The notes beneath the pieces were generated by a model, which worked only from the letters and a program-made list of their open reading frames with translations, was not told the origin of the DNA and searched no databases. Position numbers and translations under genes: made by a program. A stretch of DNA of 64,000 nt, taken from assembly GCA_032622095.1 (NCBI GenBank), contig CP136066.1, forward strand, positions 188,454,716 to 188,518,715, read 5' to 3'. Below, in pieces: positions 12,111-23,203 of this stretch (positions are counted from its first letter, which is position 1; the number at the start of each line of letters is the position of its first letter). Source of the stretch: Siphonodentalium dalli. Lineage: Eukaryota; Mollusca; Scaphopoda; Gadilida; Siphonodentaliidae.

Positions 12111-12269
12111 TGCAGTTCATATATCCATCATACCTGACGATCGTGAGAGGGGACTTAATTATTCTTGATTTGTGAAATTAATTATTAATTACATTTAGAA
12201 AGGCAACTACCCATAAACAAAATTCTATATTTGAGAATTGTCATATCATGGCTGTTGATCGATGAACAA

Positions 12270-12700
12270 TTTAGCTGAGATGAGTTCTGGGTCATGGGTT
12301 CACAACCAAGTTAAAGAGCAGACCACCATGTCTCTTAACATTGTGGCCTGGTTTATGTTGATTGCTCCCTGCTTGAGTGGACCACACTGCATAAAAACAT
12401 TTGTTTTCATTGGGCTGGAATAATTGTGACTTCTTTATTCTGCATTATAATATATGGGGGGGGGGGGTAAGATTCTATATTATGGAATTAAAATCTAACT
12501 CAACATTATGATACAAATGAAGCCCCCTCTCACGGAGCCAAGATAATACGTTATTGGTGATTGGAGTGTTGTGGAAAATTATTAATTATTCTAGCAGTTC
12601 TTGGTACGAAAGGGACAACATAGAAAATTATTATTCCAACCTCTTGACATCCATTGCTTTTGTCTCTTAATAATTGCTCAGATTCTATATACAACGAAAA
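12270..12700 (+). repeat. Dispersed repeat V, copy V1
   Basis: Collinear with 63103-63760 over its length. Shared words are GAGTTCTGGGTCA/GAGATCAGTTCTAGGTCA, GGTTCACAACCAA, ATTGCTCCCTGCTT, TTTATTCTGCATTATAAT, TCTAACTCAACAT, AGTTCTTGGTA and CTTTTAATAATT-like text. This copy has no insertion where V2 carries H6, so it is the empty site for that insertion. A G12 run lies at 12456-12467. Confidence 0.8.
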
Positions 12701-13670
12701 TGATGATATGTTAAATTCAAGATTTTCCGCCAGATAGACCCAGAGAAATTCTTTGTTGAAACTCTCTTGCCATTTTTGGCTGGATTTATCAGGGGGGGGG
12801 ATTTGTTTCCGGGGTGGGTGGGTGGTATATGGGACCAACAAACAATTTTTTCCGCAACTAAATTTTTTTTTCTACAAGTCTTTTTGTCTGTTTTTGCAAT
12901 GATTTGGCTTAAAACCCCCTAGAATAAGAGAAATAGTGTAATTCTAACTGCTAAACTGACTGCAGGCAGTTATCGTGTTGTATTTTGTTGCAAATTTTGA
13001 AATCCAAGATGGCCGCTGACATCCATGTTTTTTTTGGCCGAATGACCCCAAAATGACTCGTTCCTATTTACATGTCAATGTTAACATCCATGACAAATAG
13101 TATGAACCGTGAATTTTCGCCCGCAAATCTCTGTTTTAATGTTAAAAGGGGGTGGGTGTCCAAAAATGGTCGGAAAAAACTGCCGAAAATGGTTAATTTT
13201 GGGAGCGGGGGTGGGTGGGTCCCAAAAAGGGTCGAAAGTAAAAAATCAGCATACGTGCCTGAAAAAAAATCCAACCGACCCCCCCCCCCCCCCCCCTCCT
13301 GGGAATTATGAAAAATTGGCATCTTCTTCCCAAAACATGACCACTTAATTCCATATTATATACCATTTAGAACAGGAACGAACAATATATATATTCCACT
13401 AGAATACGGAACAGCTGTGGTCTAGTATCTTCCCCAGGGTCTGTGCAGTTACACATGAATGCACAGACAGTTTTGCCTGAACAAATTCTTGGTAATTCAT
13501 CACATATTGCTATATATATCGTTTTTGGCCAGTGTGACGTGCCCGTTGAATAGGACAGGACATGATAATTTTTATATACAATACACACATGATAAGTACA
13601 AATACAAATATATATAATAGAATGTATATAATGAATATTGTCAGGGGTGATATAGTCATAAATAACTGTC
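12701..13670. other. No gene recognised; homopolymeric G/C tracts
   Basis: G9 at 12792-12800, repeated GGGTGGGTGGG text near 12812-12826 and 13210-13220, and an 18-base C tract at 13279-13296. Short overlapping frames here (poly-Gly/Pro) are composition artefacts. Confidence 0.5.
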
Positions 13671-13674
13671 TTCC

Positions 13675-13762
13675 TACCACCCCGTTGTGCGGGGTAGTGT
13701 CACTAAATTCACCCCCTGTGAATCTCATTCTGCAAATGTCCAGCACCATATTTAGAGGCCTG
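13675..13762 (+). mobile_element. H-family fragment, copy H2 (right end only)
   Basis: Contains the second half of an H hairpin (CGTTGTGCGGGGTAGTGTCAC, then AAATTCACCCCCTG, CTCATTCTGCAAATGTCC) and the right terminus AGCACCATATTTAGAGGCCTG. That is the reverse complement of the H5 left end. The left part is absent. Confidence 0.8.
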
Positions 13763-13810
13763 TAAGTATGTGAAGAATTCGATGAACACTCACTTCGATA
13801 CGACCTATTG

Positions 13811-14327
13811 GTTACAGTGAAGTAATTCTATCGGAAGCGCCCTCCAGCGGATTTTGGACCAAGATGCAGGAGAGAATTAAAAAAATTCTGAGCTCTGGTT
13901 GATTAATAGTAGTTTCGATATTTAAACATATAAAATAGATGCAATCACTCCACTTGAAATTTAAGGGGAGGACCACTAGGTCCTTCCGACAATCCCGGGG
14001 TTAGCCACCCCAAACCACCCACTTGAAATTTCAGACTCCAAACAAAACATTGGCACATTGTAAAGCACGTGGTTCCTAGATTGAATTTTTTTGGTGTGAG
14101 GTAAAACATGTCAATATTTTGTTCATGCAATTCTGACTTTAGATTATAAATCCCAAATTTAAAGGTATATTCCATGCTCGGCGATATGATTTTTTTTCAT
14201 GCATAAACTTTGCGCAGATGCCAATCCTGGTGATCATGTACCCATTTATCACAATTCATGGATAGTCAGGGCTGCAGGCCATTATATGTTAACACTAAGG
14301 CCTATGGGAAATAATTACTTCACTGTA
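13811..14327. mobile_element. ~517-bp TIR element, ends TTACAGTGAAGTAATT
   Basis: TTACAGTGAAGTAATT at 13812 is matched by AATTACTTCACTGTAA at 14313-14328. The direct repeat ACCTATTG flanks the element (13803-13810 and 14328-14335), overlapping the last bases of the right inverted repeat. The boundary may therefore be TA with a CAGTGAAG start (Tc1/mariner style) or a 6-8-bp duplication. The interior has no coding content. A second TTAA or TA family is possible; the superfamily is unresolved. Confidence 0.7.
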
Positions 14328-14335
14328 ACCTATTG

Positions 14336-15181
14336 CCACCATTTGTATTGCAAAGTATGACGTATGTTCCCGACCCGATGATGCCATATATATAGTCGGA
14401 ATAAAAGTCGACCATTTGTGTCATAACACAATTTACGCGTGACAACTGCTATTTTGATCCAAAATATATGCAATTTAAATCCAGTCGTACCAAGACTAGA
14501 ACTATAATACAAAACAGATGAAATGCGATGCAGCGCCTTAATCCGGACAATTACGACCAATTAGCGGTAATATGAATATTTATAACCGGAATAACAATTA
14601 AGCTAAATCGGAACGAACCAGAACACTATAATTTCAGCACTATTCATTAGATGTGATGAGCGCGGATTCGTCCCGGAGAATTAGTAACAATCGTGAATTA
14701 ATTCAGACCATATTAACAATCACTGGGCTTTTGGTGCCGACGAACTCTAAGATTATTAAAAGAGGAAGATGCTGGTATTGAGGTCTGATTAGGTATTCTA
14801 ACAAGGTAAACGTGGTTCTTCTACAAGTATTCTCCATTGCTAATTTATTTATATTAAGGATGTCAAACCGCAATTCTGTGCAATTGCGATCTTTACATTA
14901 GCGAACGTCAACGTCCCTCTTCAAGCATCGAGAGACTATAACTCTCTATACCTGTAGCGGGGGGATATAATCCAATTGTGTGACAGATAAGTTCTATTTC
15001 CAAACAAGTTCCGTGCAACAGTTACCAGTGAGATAAGCTTATGCGGCCACTAGTTGTGGCGATTGTTAAAACCCAGTGCAGTCGAGATTTTTTTTATCAA
15101 CTTAAAAACATTGTTATAATAATGTCATATAGGTGTATAGGTGGCGCGGTTGCAGTTTTATTTTGTTATTAGTCTCGTTTC
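14336..15181. other. No gene recognised
   Basis: Unique-looking sequence with only chance open frames. Confidence 0.4.
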
Positions 15182-15185
15182 TTAA

Positions 15186-15404
15186 AGGGGGCCTTACCAT
15201 AAATCCGGCCATTTATGAGACGGTAGAGACCATCTCCAGTCATAAATTCATTTCCATTATAATTACCATGTTGTTTGCATCGTTCACAGAGCACATGAGT
15301 GTATTTTGCACTAATCATGCATGGCTCAAATTAATTAATTTGTTGCATATATTCTGTTGAGTATAAAAGCCCACAAATGGCCATATTTCGTGTATAGTAC
15401 CCAT
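15186..15404 (+). mobile_element. Q-family TTAA repeat, copy Q1 (partial)
   Basis: TTAA at 15182-15185 is followed by AGGGGGCCTTACC and AATCCGGCCATTTATGAGAC, words repeated at Q2 and Q3. It continues through CATTTCCATTATAATTACCATG and GCATGGCTCAAATTAATT. The right-hand terminus is not present, so this is a left half that abuts Q2. Confidence 0.6.
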
Positions 15405-15408
15405 GTAA

Positions 15409-16169
15409 AGGGAGACTGTACCTATAAATCCAGCCAGGTATGGGACCATCTCCTATACTATATATACCCAACAGAAAACATTCAATAAAATATTTAGTAT
15501 TAGTAAAGACTGAGAGAAAAATACATTCACGAACACAAATAACCACGTATAGCAACCTTATGTTTATAACAAAAACAAGTAAAAGGCTTAACCCTTTACC
15601 CAACAGAACGGCCCTGTGCCAATGCATTCTCTTATATATGCGAGTCGACCATAGGTCGCCTCGCATATATAAGAGAATGCATTGGCTTAACATATTAAAA
15701 ATGATAAAAATGTAAGAAAAAATTATAAAATTGTTGTAAGAAAAAATGGTAAAAAGTGTTAAAAAAAGATTTTTTTTAGGCCAATGCATTCTCTTATATA
15801 TGCGAGGCGACCTATGGTCGACTCGCATATATAAGAGAATGCATTGGCACAGGGCATAACTGTAACCATCACAATGTGGTCAATGAACCGGTTCCAATGA
15901 TATCCAGATTTGTATGGTGTTATTGAGACAGACCGAAGATATTTTAGGCTGTTGAAGCTTTATTTGGGCGTTTTTGGCCGGTTTGTTGGGTAAAGGGTTA
16001 AGCTATTTACTCATTTTCATTACAATTACCATGTTGTTTTACATCGTTCATAGAGTACATTAGTGTATTGTTCACTCATCCCTGACTCAAATTCATTCAT
16101 TTGCTGCATATTTTTATGTTGAATAAAGTTGGAGATAAATGGCTGGCGCTGGGAATATAGTCTCCCTCT
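15409..16169. mobile_element. Q-family element Q2, carrying P1
   Basis: The left end AGGGAGACTGTACC with AATCCAGCCAGGTATGGGACC is mirrored at the right end by GGCTGGCGCTGGGAATATAG and TCTCCCTCT before TTAA (16170-16173). The 406-bp P1 element sits inside it at a TTAA site. Without P1 the element is about 350 bp. The right TTAA is the same one that precedes K2. No coding content. Confidence 0.65.
15592..15997 (+). mobile_element. P-family TTAA MITE with two hairpins, copy P1
   Basis: 406 bp flanked by TTAA on both sides (15588-15591 and 15998-16001). Ends CCCTTTACCCAACA and TGTTGGGTAAAGGG are perfect inverts. A 69-bp hairpin lies near the left end (15618-15686) and an inverted copy in the right half (15780-15848). 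Each has arms GCCAATGCATTCTC...GCGAG and a GACC-ATA-GGTC centre. Between them is an A-rich spacer, and ~150 bp of unique tail lies on the right. TTAA duplication plus a CCC start is the piggyBac pattern. The 165-codon minus-strand frame across it is an artefact. Confidence 0.93.
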
Positions 16170-16173
16170 TTAA

Positions 16174-16934
16174 AGATACACAGTTCGATTCGATGGTCCC
16201 CGTATCATCAGATTCCAACAACAACAGCAACATTTCTTCAAAAGACAGAATCGATTAATTACAATTTACAAACAAAAACAAAAACAATGGTATTAAACCA
16301 GTTTCAACTCTAGTATAAAATTTTCAAAAGGAGTTATATACATGTATCAACATTTTGTTCAACGCAATTTGGTATCGGCTCGTCGAATATTTGCTAGGCC
16401 ACCAAATATTCTAGGTGGTGAAAATGAACATATTTCAAAAATCGATATCTGATCACTCTCAGCTTTGATGGGTGGGTTCCTCGACTCGAATCAACTAATT
16501 TTTTTACCAAATCACCACTTTTTGGGACAAATATACATCATTCATTGTGATCCTAAGCGAAAATTAGCCACGTTTGATATATAGAACCGATGGGTATTTT
16601 TGATATGCCAAAATTCATCCCGATATATAGGATGTGCAACAAATAATTTAACTCGACGATGAAGAGTGATATCATATAAATATTTTTGAAACTATATAAG
16701 AAATTCGTGTATCCCCACCCCAAACAAAACATAAAAACAGACAAATGATGTAAGATACATATATTTAGGTTCACATAGCGTTAGTCATGCTTTGTTTGGT
16801 ATTGTGAAATTCATGTTCTATATATAATATGATGATGTATTGTCTGAATAAAAACATCTTTTAAAAATAGATATATTTTTTACCACCCTGCGATAGAAAT
16901 AGTAATGTAGGAGCGTTAATTCGGATTGTATATC
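16174..16934 (+). mobile_element. K-family TTAA MITE, copy K2, with internal insertion
   Basis: Starts AGATACACAGTTCG after TTAA 16170-16173 (shared with Q2) and ends GGATTGTATATC before TTAA 16935-16938. It has the K landmarks: CCGTATCATCAGATTCCAAC, GAATCGATTAATTAC, ATCAACATTTTGTTCAACG, TTTGATGGGTGGGTTCC. Between CGACTCGAATCAAC (about 16497) and GATAGAAATAGTAATG (about 16885) it holds ~380 bp that K4 lacks, so it has a secondary insertion of unknown type. Confidence 0.8.
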
Positions 16935-17082
16935 TTAATAAATGATTACTTTTCATTATATTTCTTCTTTTCCTTCATCTGCTTTCTATTTTTGTGTCTT
17001 GGTATTTTCAATTTGTCAAGAGACTGGTTATTTTCAGGAAGGGTGCGTTGCGCTGTAGCATGAAATGTCAATCATGCAGTCA

Positions 17083-17789
17083 ATGGCTGCGGACTCACGT
17101 ACCACAGTGGCGATGGCATAGTAGGTGTGACACTTTACTATGGCGGAGTTTGGTGACAATTGGTCCGTCATAATTATGTGCCATAGCAAGCCATGTTGCC
17201 CGCTGAGTTTCCGCACAATGAGTCGACTGGACCAATTAACCCGTTGCGTTTCGCCAAGGTTAATATCTACTCATTATATATACGTTTTACTACATTGTAT
17301 TCTCAGCGATATATATATAATTGCACGATCGATCGTCCAGAATTGTGTTTGACCGTGGCAATCCCTCATTCATTCACATATCATGCACGTTTTATTGATA
17401 TGATCTCAATTAATGTTTATCTACTTATATTAATTTCATACGTATTAAGACAGTTCCTCAATTGCGTTTTTATTTTTGCGACGTTTAGCTCTACGCATAA
17501 TTCTGCTAACATTATCACGTGGGCCAATGAAGCTGTTGTGGAACTGTTGGAGGAAATACATCTGAGAGAAATTATCTGGAAAAAAACAAAGCGAAATATA
17601 TATACAAGGACCAAAACAAGAAAAAGGATGATTATAGCGAACTTTGGAAGACTCATTGTGCCAATATGCAGCAGGTGACATGGTTAGCTATGGCATATTA
17701 AGCATGACGACCAATTGTCACCAAACTCCACCATAATAAATTGTCACACCTACTATGCCATAGCTACTGTGGTACGTGTGTCCGCAGCC
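17083..17789. mobile_element. N-family element with ~145-bp terminal inverted repeats, copy N1
   Basis: Left arm GGCTGCGGAC..CACGTACCACAGT, GATGGCATAGTAGGTGTGAC and GAGTTTGGTGACAATTGGTC through GCACAATGAGTC is repeated inverted at the right end (17645-17789). A direct repeat of AATCATGCAGTCA flanks both sides (17070-17082 and 17790-17802), longer than most target duplications. The core includes AATTGCACGATCGATCGTCC. A 161-codon frame crosses the core but resembles no protein and is not kept in N2. Confidence 0.85.
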
Positions 17790-17802
17790 AATCATGCAGT
17801 CA

Positions 17803-18282
17803 TCCAGATGAAGAGTTGTGGCACGGGGATAAGAATCGTCATTCTGTTTCCATTGGCAGCCGTTGTCGTTCTTCATACATTCAAAGTCCAGTTCGTGTTT
17901 TATTTTTCCGCATATGGCTCGATAAACGGGCGATGGTGAAAGCAAACAAACCCCAAGGATCTTGGCAATAAATTAATTTTCTTTTCTTGTGGTGCAAAGC
18001 AGTGGAACTCATAAAATACTCGAACCAATGTTTTTATTACTTCCCCTCTCAGTTTTGACTATTTGAATTGGGCAACGTGTTAGCCGGAGCTCTCCTCAAC
18101 AATCCCAAGCTTCAATACGAACCACTCCAATTTGACGTCATAAATCACTCCGTCCAATCAAAAGGACTTTTGAATGCGAAGAATTCCGTTTACTCAACTA
18201 GCTTTTTAGCATGCGTTTCAAAGCGAAATAACTGCGCTGATATATGTCTGTTTGATGTGGTGTTGGTCAAATAGAACTTGGG
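17803..18282. other. No gene recognised
   Basis: Contains a palindromic TGACGTCA word near 18134, which could bind a CREB-type factor but is isolated. Nothing else seen. Confidence 0.35.
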
Positions 18283-19925
18283 TTCAACTTAACGATGATA
18301 TATGTGCGGTGATAACGCTTTGACTGTCGTCCATGTTTGGGCCTATACTTTCTCTCTATATCTATAGTTTTTTAGTTCCCTTGTTCTTCACAAATGAGCA
18401 ATTGGCAAACATGTCTTTCGGGTATTGTCGATGTCAAACTGTTTGTGGGTAATTAAGATGGACTGACTTATTACAAATATCGTTTGTGACTTGTAAATCT
18501 TCAGTATACACGTTTCAAAACCACCCAGCGTTTGTGTATTGACTTTATTTTGTCAATTTATAGTCAAATATCCAAATATGATATTCAAACCATGATATTG
18601 CATGGAAGGATTTTACAATCAACGATTTTTTTCATCTGCGTGGTTTCTCATCAAGGTAGACACAATCCAATGCTATAAAACTCAATTCAACTTAACGATG
18701 ATACATGTATATGTGTAGCGATAATACTAAGACGATCGTTTGTGACTTGTAAATCTTCAGTACGTATAGACGTTTCACAACAAACCAACGTTTGTGCAAT
18801 CATTGAAATGACTTTAATTTTCCAATTTATCGTCAAATAACCAAATATGATATTCGAACCTGGATGTTGCATATAGAAACATTTTATATTCAATGATTTT
18901 TTCATCATGCAAGCTAGGTAGACAAAATCTCGATTCAATTAAAGGTTGATACATATATTTGTGTAGCGATAAGGCTTTGACGATCGTCTTTGTTGGAGCC
19001 TAAAATTTTTCTTTATCTGTAATGTGAGTTTCCTTGTCCTTCACAAATTAGCAATTAGCAAACATGTCTTCGGGGTATTGACTATTTGTCAATTTGTTTG
19101 TCGCAATTAAGATTGGCTAACTTAAAGATATCGTTAATTTGTAAATTACTTGTGAATATTTGACAATCAACCAATGTTTGTGTATAATGACTTTAGTTTT
19201 TGCAGGTTAGTCAAATAACCACATACATTAATGTCCTAATTAATCGACTCCATAACCACAGCATAATTATGGGTAATTTTTCAGGATTTAGTCGGAAATA
19301 TGGCTTGTTGACGTTCATCGGAAAGAGCTTTCCGATGAATGGCAACAAGCCATGTTTCCGACTAAATCCTGAAAAATGACCAATAATTCTGCTGTGGTTA
19401 TGGAGTCGATTAATTAGGGCATTACTGTACATGATGTTCGAATCTGGGTGTTTGAAGACATTTTGTTTCTTGATGAGTTTTCATCTTCATGATTTGATAT
19501 TAAGTTAAACAAAATCCAATGCTGTAAAACTCAGTTCAACTTAGCTCTGATAGATATCATGGCTAAGTTCAACCGAGTTGTATGTGTAGTGTTAATGCTT
19601 TGACTGTCATTGCTGGAACCTACTTTCTCTCTTTATGTGGATTCCACAAATGAGCAATTGGCAAACATGTCTTCGGATTATTGGCGATGTCAGATTGTTT
19701 GTGGGGAAATTAAGATGGGCTGCCTGATTACAAATATCATTTGTGACTTGTCAATCGCCAGTACACGTTTCGTTATCAACCAACGTCTGTGTAATTACTT
19801 TAATTTTCCACCTCAGTAAAATAACCAAATATGAAGTTGAAAGCGGTATCAGTGCCATATTAAGGTCAATGAGTTTTTATCTGTATAATTTGACATCAAT
19901 TCAGTCAAAATCCAAGTATTGTAAT
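18283..19925 (+). repeat. Tandem array of ~400-bp monomers (4 units)
   Basis: Units are anchored on TTCAACTTAACGATGATA-like text at 18283, 18686, 18934 and 19535. Other shared words are GAGCAATTGGCAAACATGTC, TTTGTGACTTGTAAATCTTC, AACCAAATATGATATTCGAAC and ACAAAATCCAATGCT. Unit 2 has an internal deletion (about 248 bp long). Unit 3 is split by M2. Divergence between units is substantial, so the array is old. No coding or RNA-gene features were seen. Confidence 0.85.
19226..19427. mobile_element. M-family foldback MITE, copy M2, inside the 400-bp array
   Basis: 202 bp, ends CATTAATGTCC and GGGCATTACTG, flanked by TA on both sides (19224-19225 and 19428-19429). The empty site survives in neighbouring array units (AACCAAATATGATATTCGAAC), where the corresponding point has a single TA. 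This supports TA target duplication. The palindrome centre is GGAAAGAGCTTTCC. Confidence 0.92.
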
Positions 19926-20820
19926 TAATGACACACACTCGTCACGAAGATCCAGAAATATATAAAGTGTATGCCAGACTAGAATTCATAGCGCTCTTTA
20001 ATATTTTCATATTTTACGTTATTGTGTAACAAAATCATAAGCGCTCTTGGTAAAAACTAATCACGTGTAAAGTAGCAGATAACAACGTTCATTTAGCAGA
20101 GTTCTCGGCCCATGCATGCCACTCTGCGCTGCTTCATTCGGTGAAGTTTATATTATTTAGCTACATGCATCACATATGAAATAATATATCTACAACTGAT
20201 TGACAAAATCGAGAAGAAAAAAACTAGCACATTAGCTATATATATACAGCTGGTCACATTCCCTCGAACCAATCTACTGAACCGCCTACAACGCAATCTG
20301 TCTAATTCTGTTATAGAATGAATCATCCTATTTCGATGACGGATACGTTTTTCTCCGTAACTATCTCAGTATTCCCACGGCGGACTTCCGAAAAACAGTG
20401 ATTCAGCCCAGCCATCACCGGAGGAAAACAACGTGTTAATTCGTACCCTATTCCGTCTTTTTAAAGATTAATTTTAATGAGCACGTGGTTAATGAAAGGA
20501 GGAAATTCGCAACATCGGGACCCATTAAAGGAAATAGGCAAACATTAATAATATATGTTGGGTAATGTCTTGTGGGTTGTAGAATTAGAAGATCTGTTTT
20601 GAAACAATACAAAATGCAATAGATTGAGTATCGAGGGACCGGAAACTGTCGACTAAAGTTGGCGTGCTGATATATTACGCGGGAAAGATTGATCGATCCG
20701 CATAGCCTCTAACTCAAAGAATTATCAATTATTCAAAATTTCGAAAGTTCGGATCAGCGATTTGAATGATTAACGTTTACATGCAGTTGTGTAACGCGTA
20801 CAACCTTTCTCAAGTGAAAT
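19926..20820. other. No gene recognised
   Basis: Unique-looking sequence without supported features. Confidence 0.4.
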
Positions 20821-21015
20821 CCATGGCGACCACTATATAATGTTTATAATTTCGTGAATCCATGGCGACCACTATATAATGTTTATAATTTCGTGAATCC
20901 ATGGCGACCACTATATAATGTTTATAATTTCGTGAATCCATGGCGACCACTATATAATGTTTATAATTTCGTGAATCCATGGCGACCACTATATAATGTT
21001 TATAATTTCGTGAAA
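20821..21015 (+). repeat. 39-bp satellite, five copies
   Basis: Near-identical 39-bp units start at 20821, 20860, 20899, 20938 and 20977; each begins CCATGGCGACCACTATATAA. Because 39 is a multiple of three, frames stay open on both strands and give 13-residue peptide repeats, which is not evidence of coding. The near-identity implies recent amplification or homogenisation. Confidence 0.97.
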
Positions 21016-21818
21016 CGTGGGGTATCAGTCGTGACATTGGCAACATAAACAATATATCCAAGTCAATTAACTTATCGTTAAAGGTTTTACTCAAAAAGTT
21101 GAATTATAGATACCAATGTGAGAAGTATACCGCACGATCCCAATCGAAACATGAAGAATTTTCGAAAGACTTTTTCGTTTTAGAAAAAGCTATACATGAA
21201 GGTATATATATAACAATAATTTAAACATAAGCTGTCAATCCACGGAATACTGCAAAACAATTGGCTGACACACATTTTGCCATTTAGGTTATTGACTACT
21301 TTCCCGCTACAAAAATGACAGCAGCGTCGAGTGACCACGCCTATACCGCGTGCATAAAAAAATTACATGGAACCTGTTCTATATTTCATACGAATTAACA
21401 TGAAATTTCGGTGCTGCATCATAATTCCTTCCGGTATATATATATGACTTTATTGACAATAACCGTACTATATGCTAACAATCAGTGCACAAGTATAACC
21501 AGACAAATCAACAAGATTGAACATGTGCAAAGAAATGAAACACGGAAATTAAAACTAACAATGGTTTGTGTCACCGCGGTCGAATATATCAATCTCACAT
21601 GCAACTACAGCTGACCGGTGCTATATATACGCGGTGTGATCAGTTGCGACTAGCCAATCAAAAACGCTGAATTGTCGACGCGACTTGATCAGTGACAGGT
21701 GCACATGTCTCTTTCAACTTAACGTGTCTTTATCGTCAGAAATAGTCTCAATGCTGTACGCTCGTTATACTTCCAACATCTACTTTTGGTGGTTCACCTA
21801 TAAAACGACGGATTAAAT
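21016..21818. other. No gene recognised
   Basis: No supported features. Confidence 0.4.
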
Positions 21819-21963
21819 TATAAGACATAACTCTTGTTTCGATAAACCAAACAATTTGAAGACAAATGTTCTATAACCCGCTACGCGCGTCATATAATTT
21901 GTCTTCAAACGTTTCGGTTATAACTGCATGACCTTAATCGAAACAAGAGTTATTTCTTAATGA
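21819..21963. mobile_element. Imperfect foldback, ~145 bp
   Basis: ATAACTCTTGTTTCGAT at about 21828 pairs with ATCGAAACAAGAGTTAT ending near 21955. Inner arms (TTTGAAGACAAAT and its inverse TTTGTCTTCAAA) pair around a TACGCG centre. Terminal target duplications were not found. It may be a MITE or a structural repeat. Confidence 0.6.
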
Positions 21964-22271
21964 ATGCACGTGGTTGTCTTAGGACAATATAGCATCACCA
22001 GCTCGAAAACTCACCTAATTATTATAACCCGGAAATACGATACCCCTCCCCAATACTGTCTATAATAATGGCTATAGTTGTCATACCGAAAAGTCCTATA
22101 CGGAGGAACAAGGCTCGTGAATTAAAAATCTCAATTGTTACATAAAATGAACATGTATACTCTATTTATCCCTGTTTCAGTCCCTGTGAGTGAATATGGT
22201 GTGCGAAAGACGTGAAAATGAAGTGAGCGAGATGTGAGCGAATTGGAAGAAGAATGTCATTTGCTCTTTAA

Positions 22272-22714
22272 AGGTACTCAATCCAATCAGACGCTCCTAA
22301 ATTACTATTTCTTTGGCTTCGGGGGTAAAAATATTTGATTCGAGTCGAGGAACCCACACATCAAAGCTCAAGAGTGATCAGATACCGATTTTTGAAGTTT
22401 GTTATTTCTCGAGATGTGCAATATGTGGCCCAGAAACACGGAGGGTCTCTGACAAAATTGCGGATGAAGATGGATAACTCTAAAATCAAGTGGTAATGCG
22501 GGACGTGATACTTTAGTAATAATACGGCCATATTTTGTTGAACAAAATGTTGATAAAAAAATTTTTTTTTTTCGAAATTTTATACCAAAAAGTTGACAGT
22601 GGTTAGCATTATTTTTGTTGCAATAAATCGATTCTGCTAACTAAAGCGTATTTTGGAGAAATGTTGTTGTTGTATCTTGATGGTACGGGGACCGTCTGAT
22701 CGGATTGAGTATAT
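22272..22714 (-). mobile_element. K-family TTAA MITE, copy K3
   Basis: TTAA at 22268-22271, then AGGTACTCAATCC. The right end reads CTGATCGGATTGAGTATAT followed by TTAG, a decayed TTAA. Relative to K4 the body is inverted (AGTCGAGGAACCCAC, TGAACAAAATGTTGAT, GTGGTTAGCATTATT, TTGTTGTTGT near the end). It is about 443 bp with no coding content. Confidence 0.9.
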
Positions 22715-23203
22715 TTAGTAATATGTATTTATGTTATTCTCTGTGTGTCTGTTTATGCCAATAAACAAAATAAAAAAAAACACACACAAACAATTAACCG
22801 ATAAGAGAACCCATTTTCGCTATGCGTTAATGCATGTAGAATCTTCATGAAGTTCAGTATATACAGGCTGTGTAGAGTCTGTGTGGTATGACTGTTTCTA
22901 GTAGGGGCGTTGGAAAGAGAAACAGATGGGACAACCACCCCGTTTGTCAGCCACTATGTGGGCGGGGGGGGGGGGGTACACTTTGATGATCCATAGAATG
23001 GCAGAACAATCCCGGCGTGTGAAGAGAGAGAGAGGGAGCTTTTATGTTGTTTGAAAATGAAATATATCAATTATAGTTGATGTATATAAAACGGACATGG
23101 CTCGTTCGAGCTTCCAAATGCTGTCTACATAATTTGGAAGGAGGTACATGTATACTATAAGAAGGTTGACAAACAAAAAGAATAAAAGGTCGTCCGGCCA
23201 CAG
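22715..23203. other. No gene; 3'-tail-like text and a G tract
   Basis: ATGCCAATAAACAAAATAAAAAAAAA near 22755 looks like a polyadenylated transcript or LINE tail on the plus strand. A 13-base G run lies at 22964-22976. Confidence 0.35.

Noticed and set aside
15331-15828. 165-codon minus-strand frame
   Set aside because: It runs across the P1 hairpins and part of Q2; the frame is not kept in P2 and reflects the palindromic text.
17193-17678. 161-codon plus-strand frame in N1
   Set aside because: It lies in the core of a non-autonomous element, has no recognisable domain and is not intact in N2.
18132-18142. CRE-type promoter element (TGACGTCA)
   Set aside because: An isolated 8-bp palindrome without any gene nearby is not evidence of a promoter.
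20821-21015. Repetitive protein with 13-residue units (NPWRPLYNVYNFV)
   Set aside because: The 39-bp period is a multiple of three, which leaves frames open on both strands; no extended frame or start outside the array.
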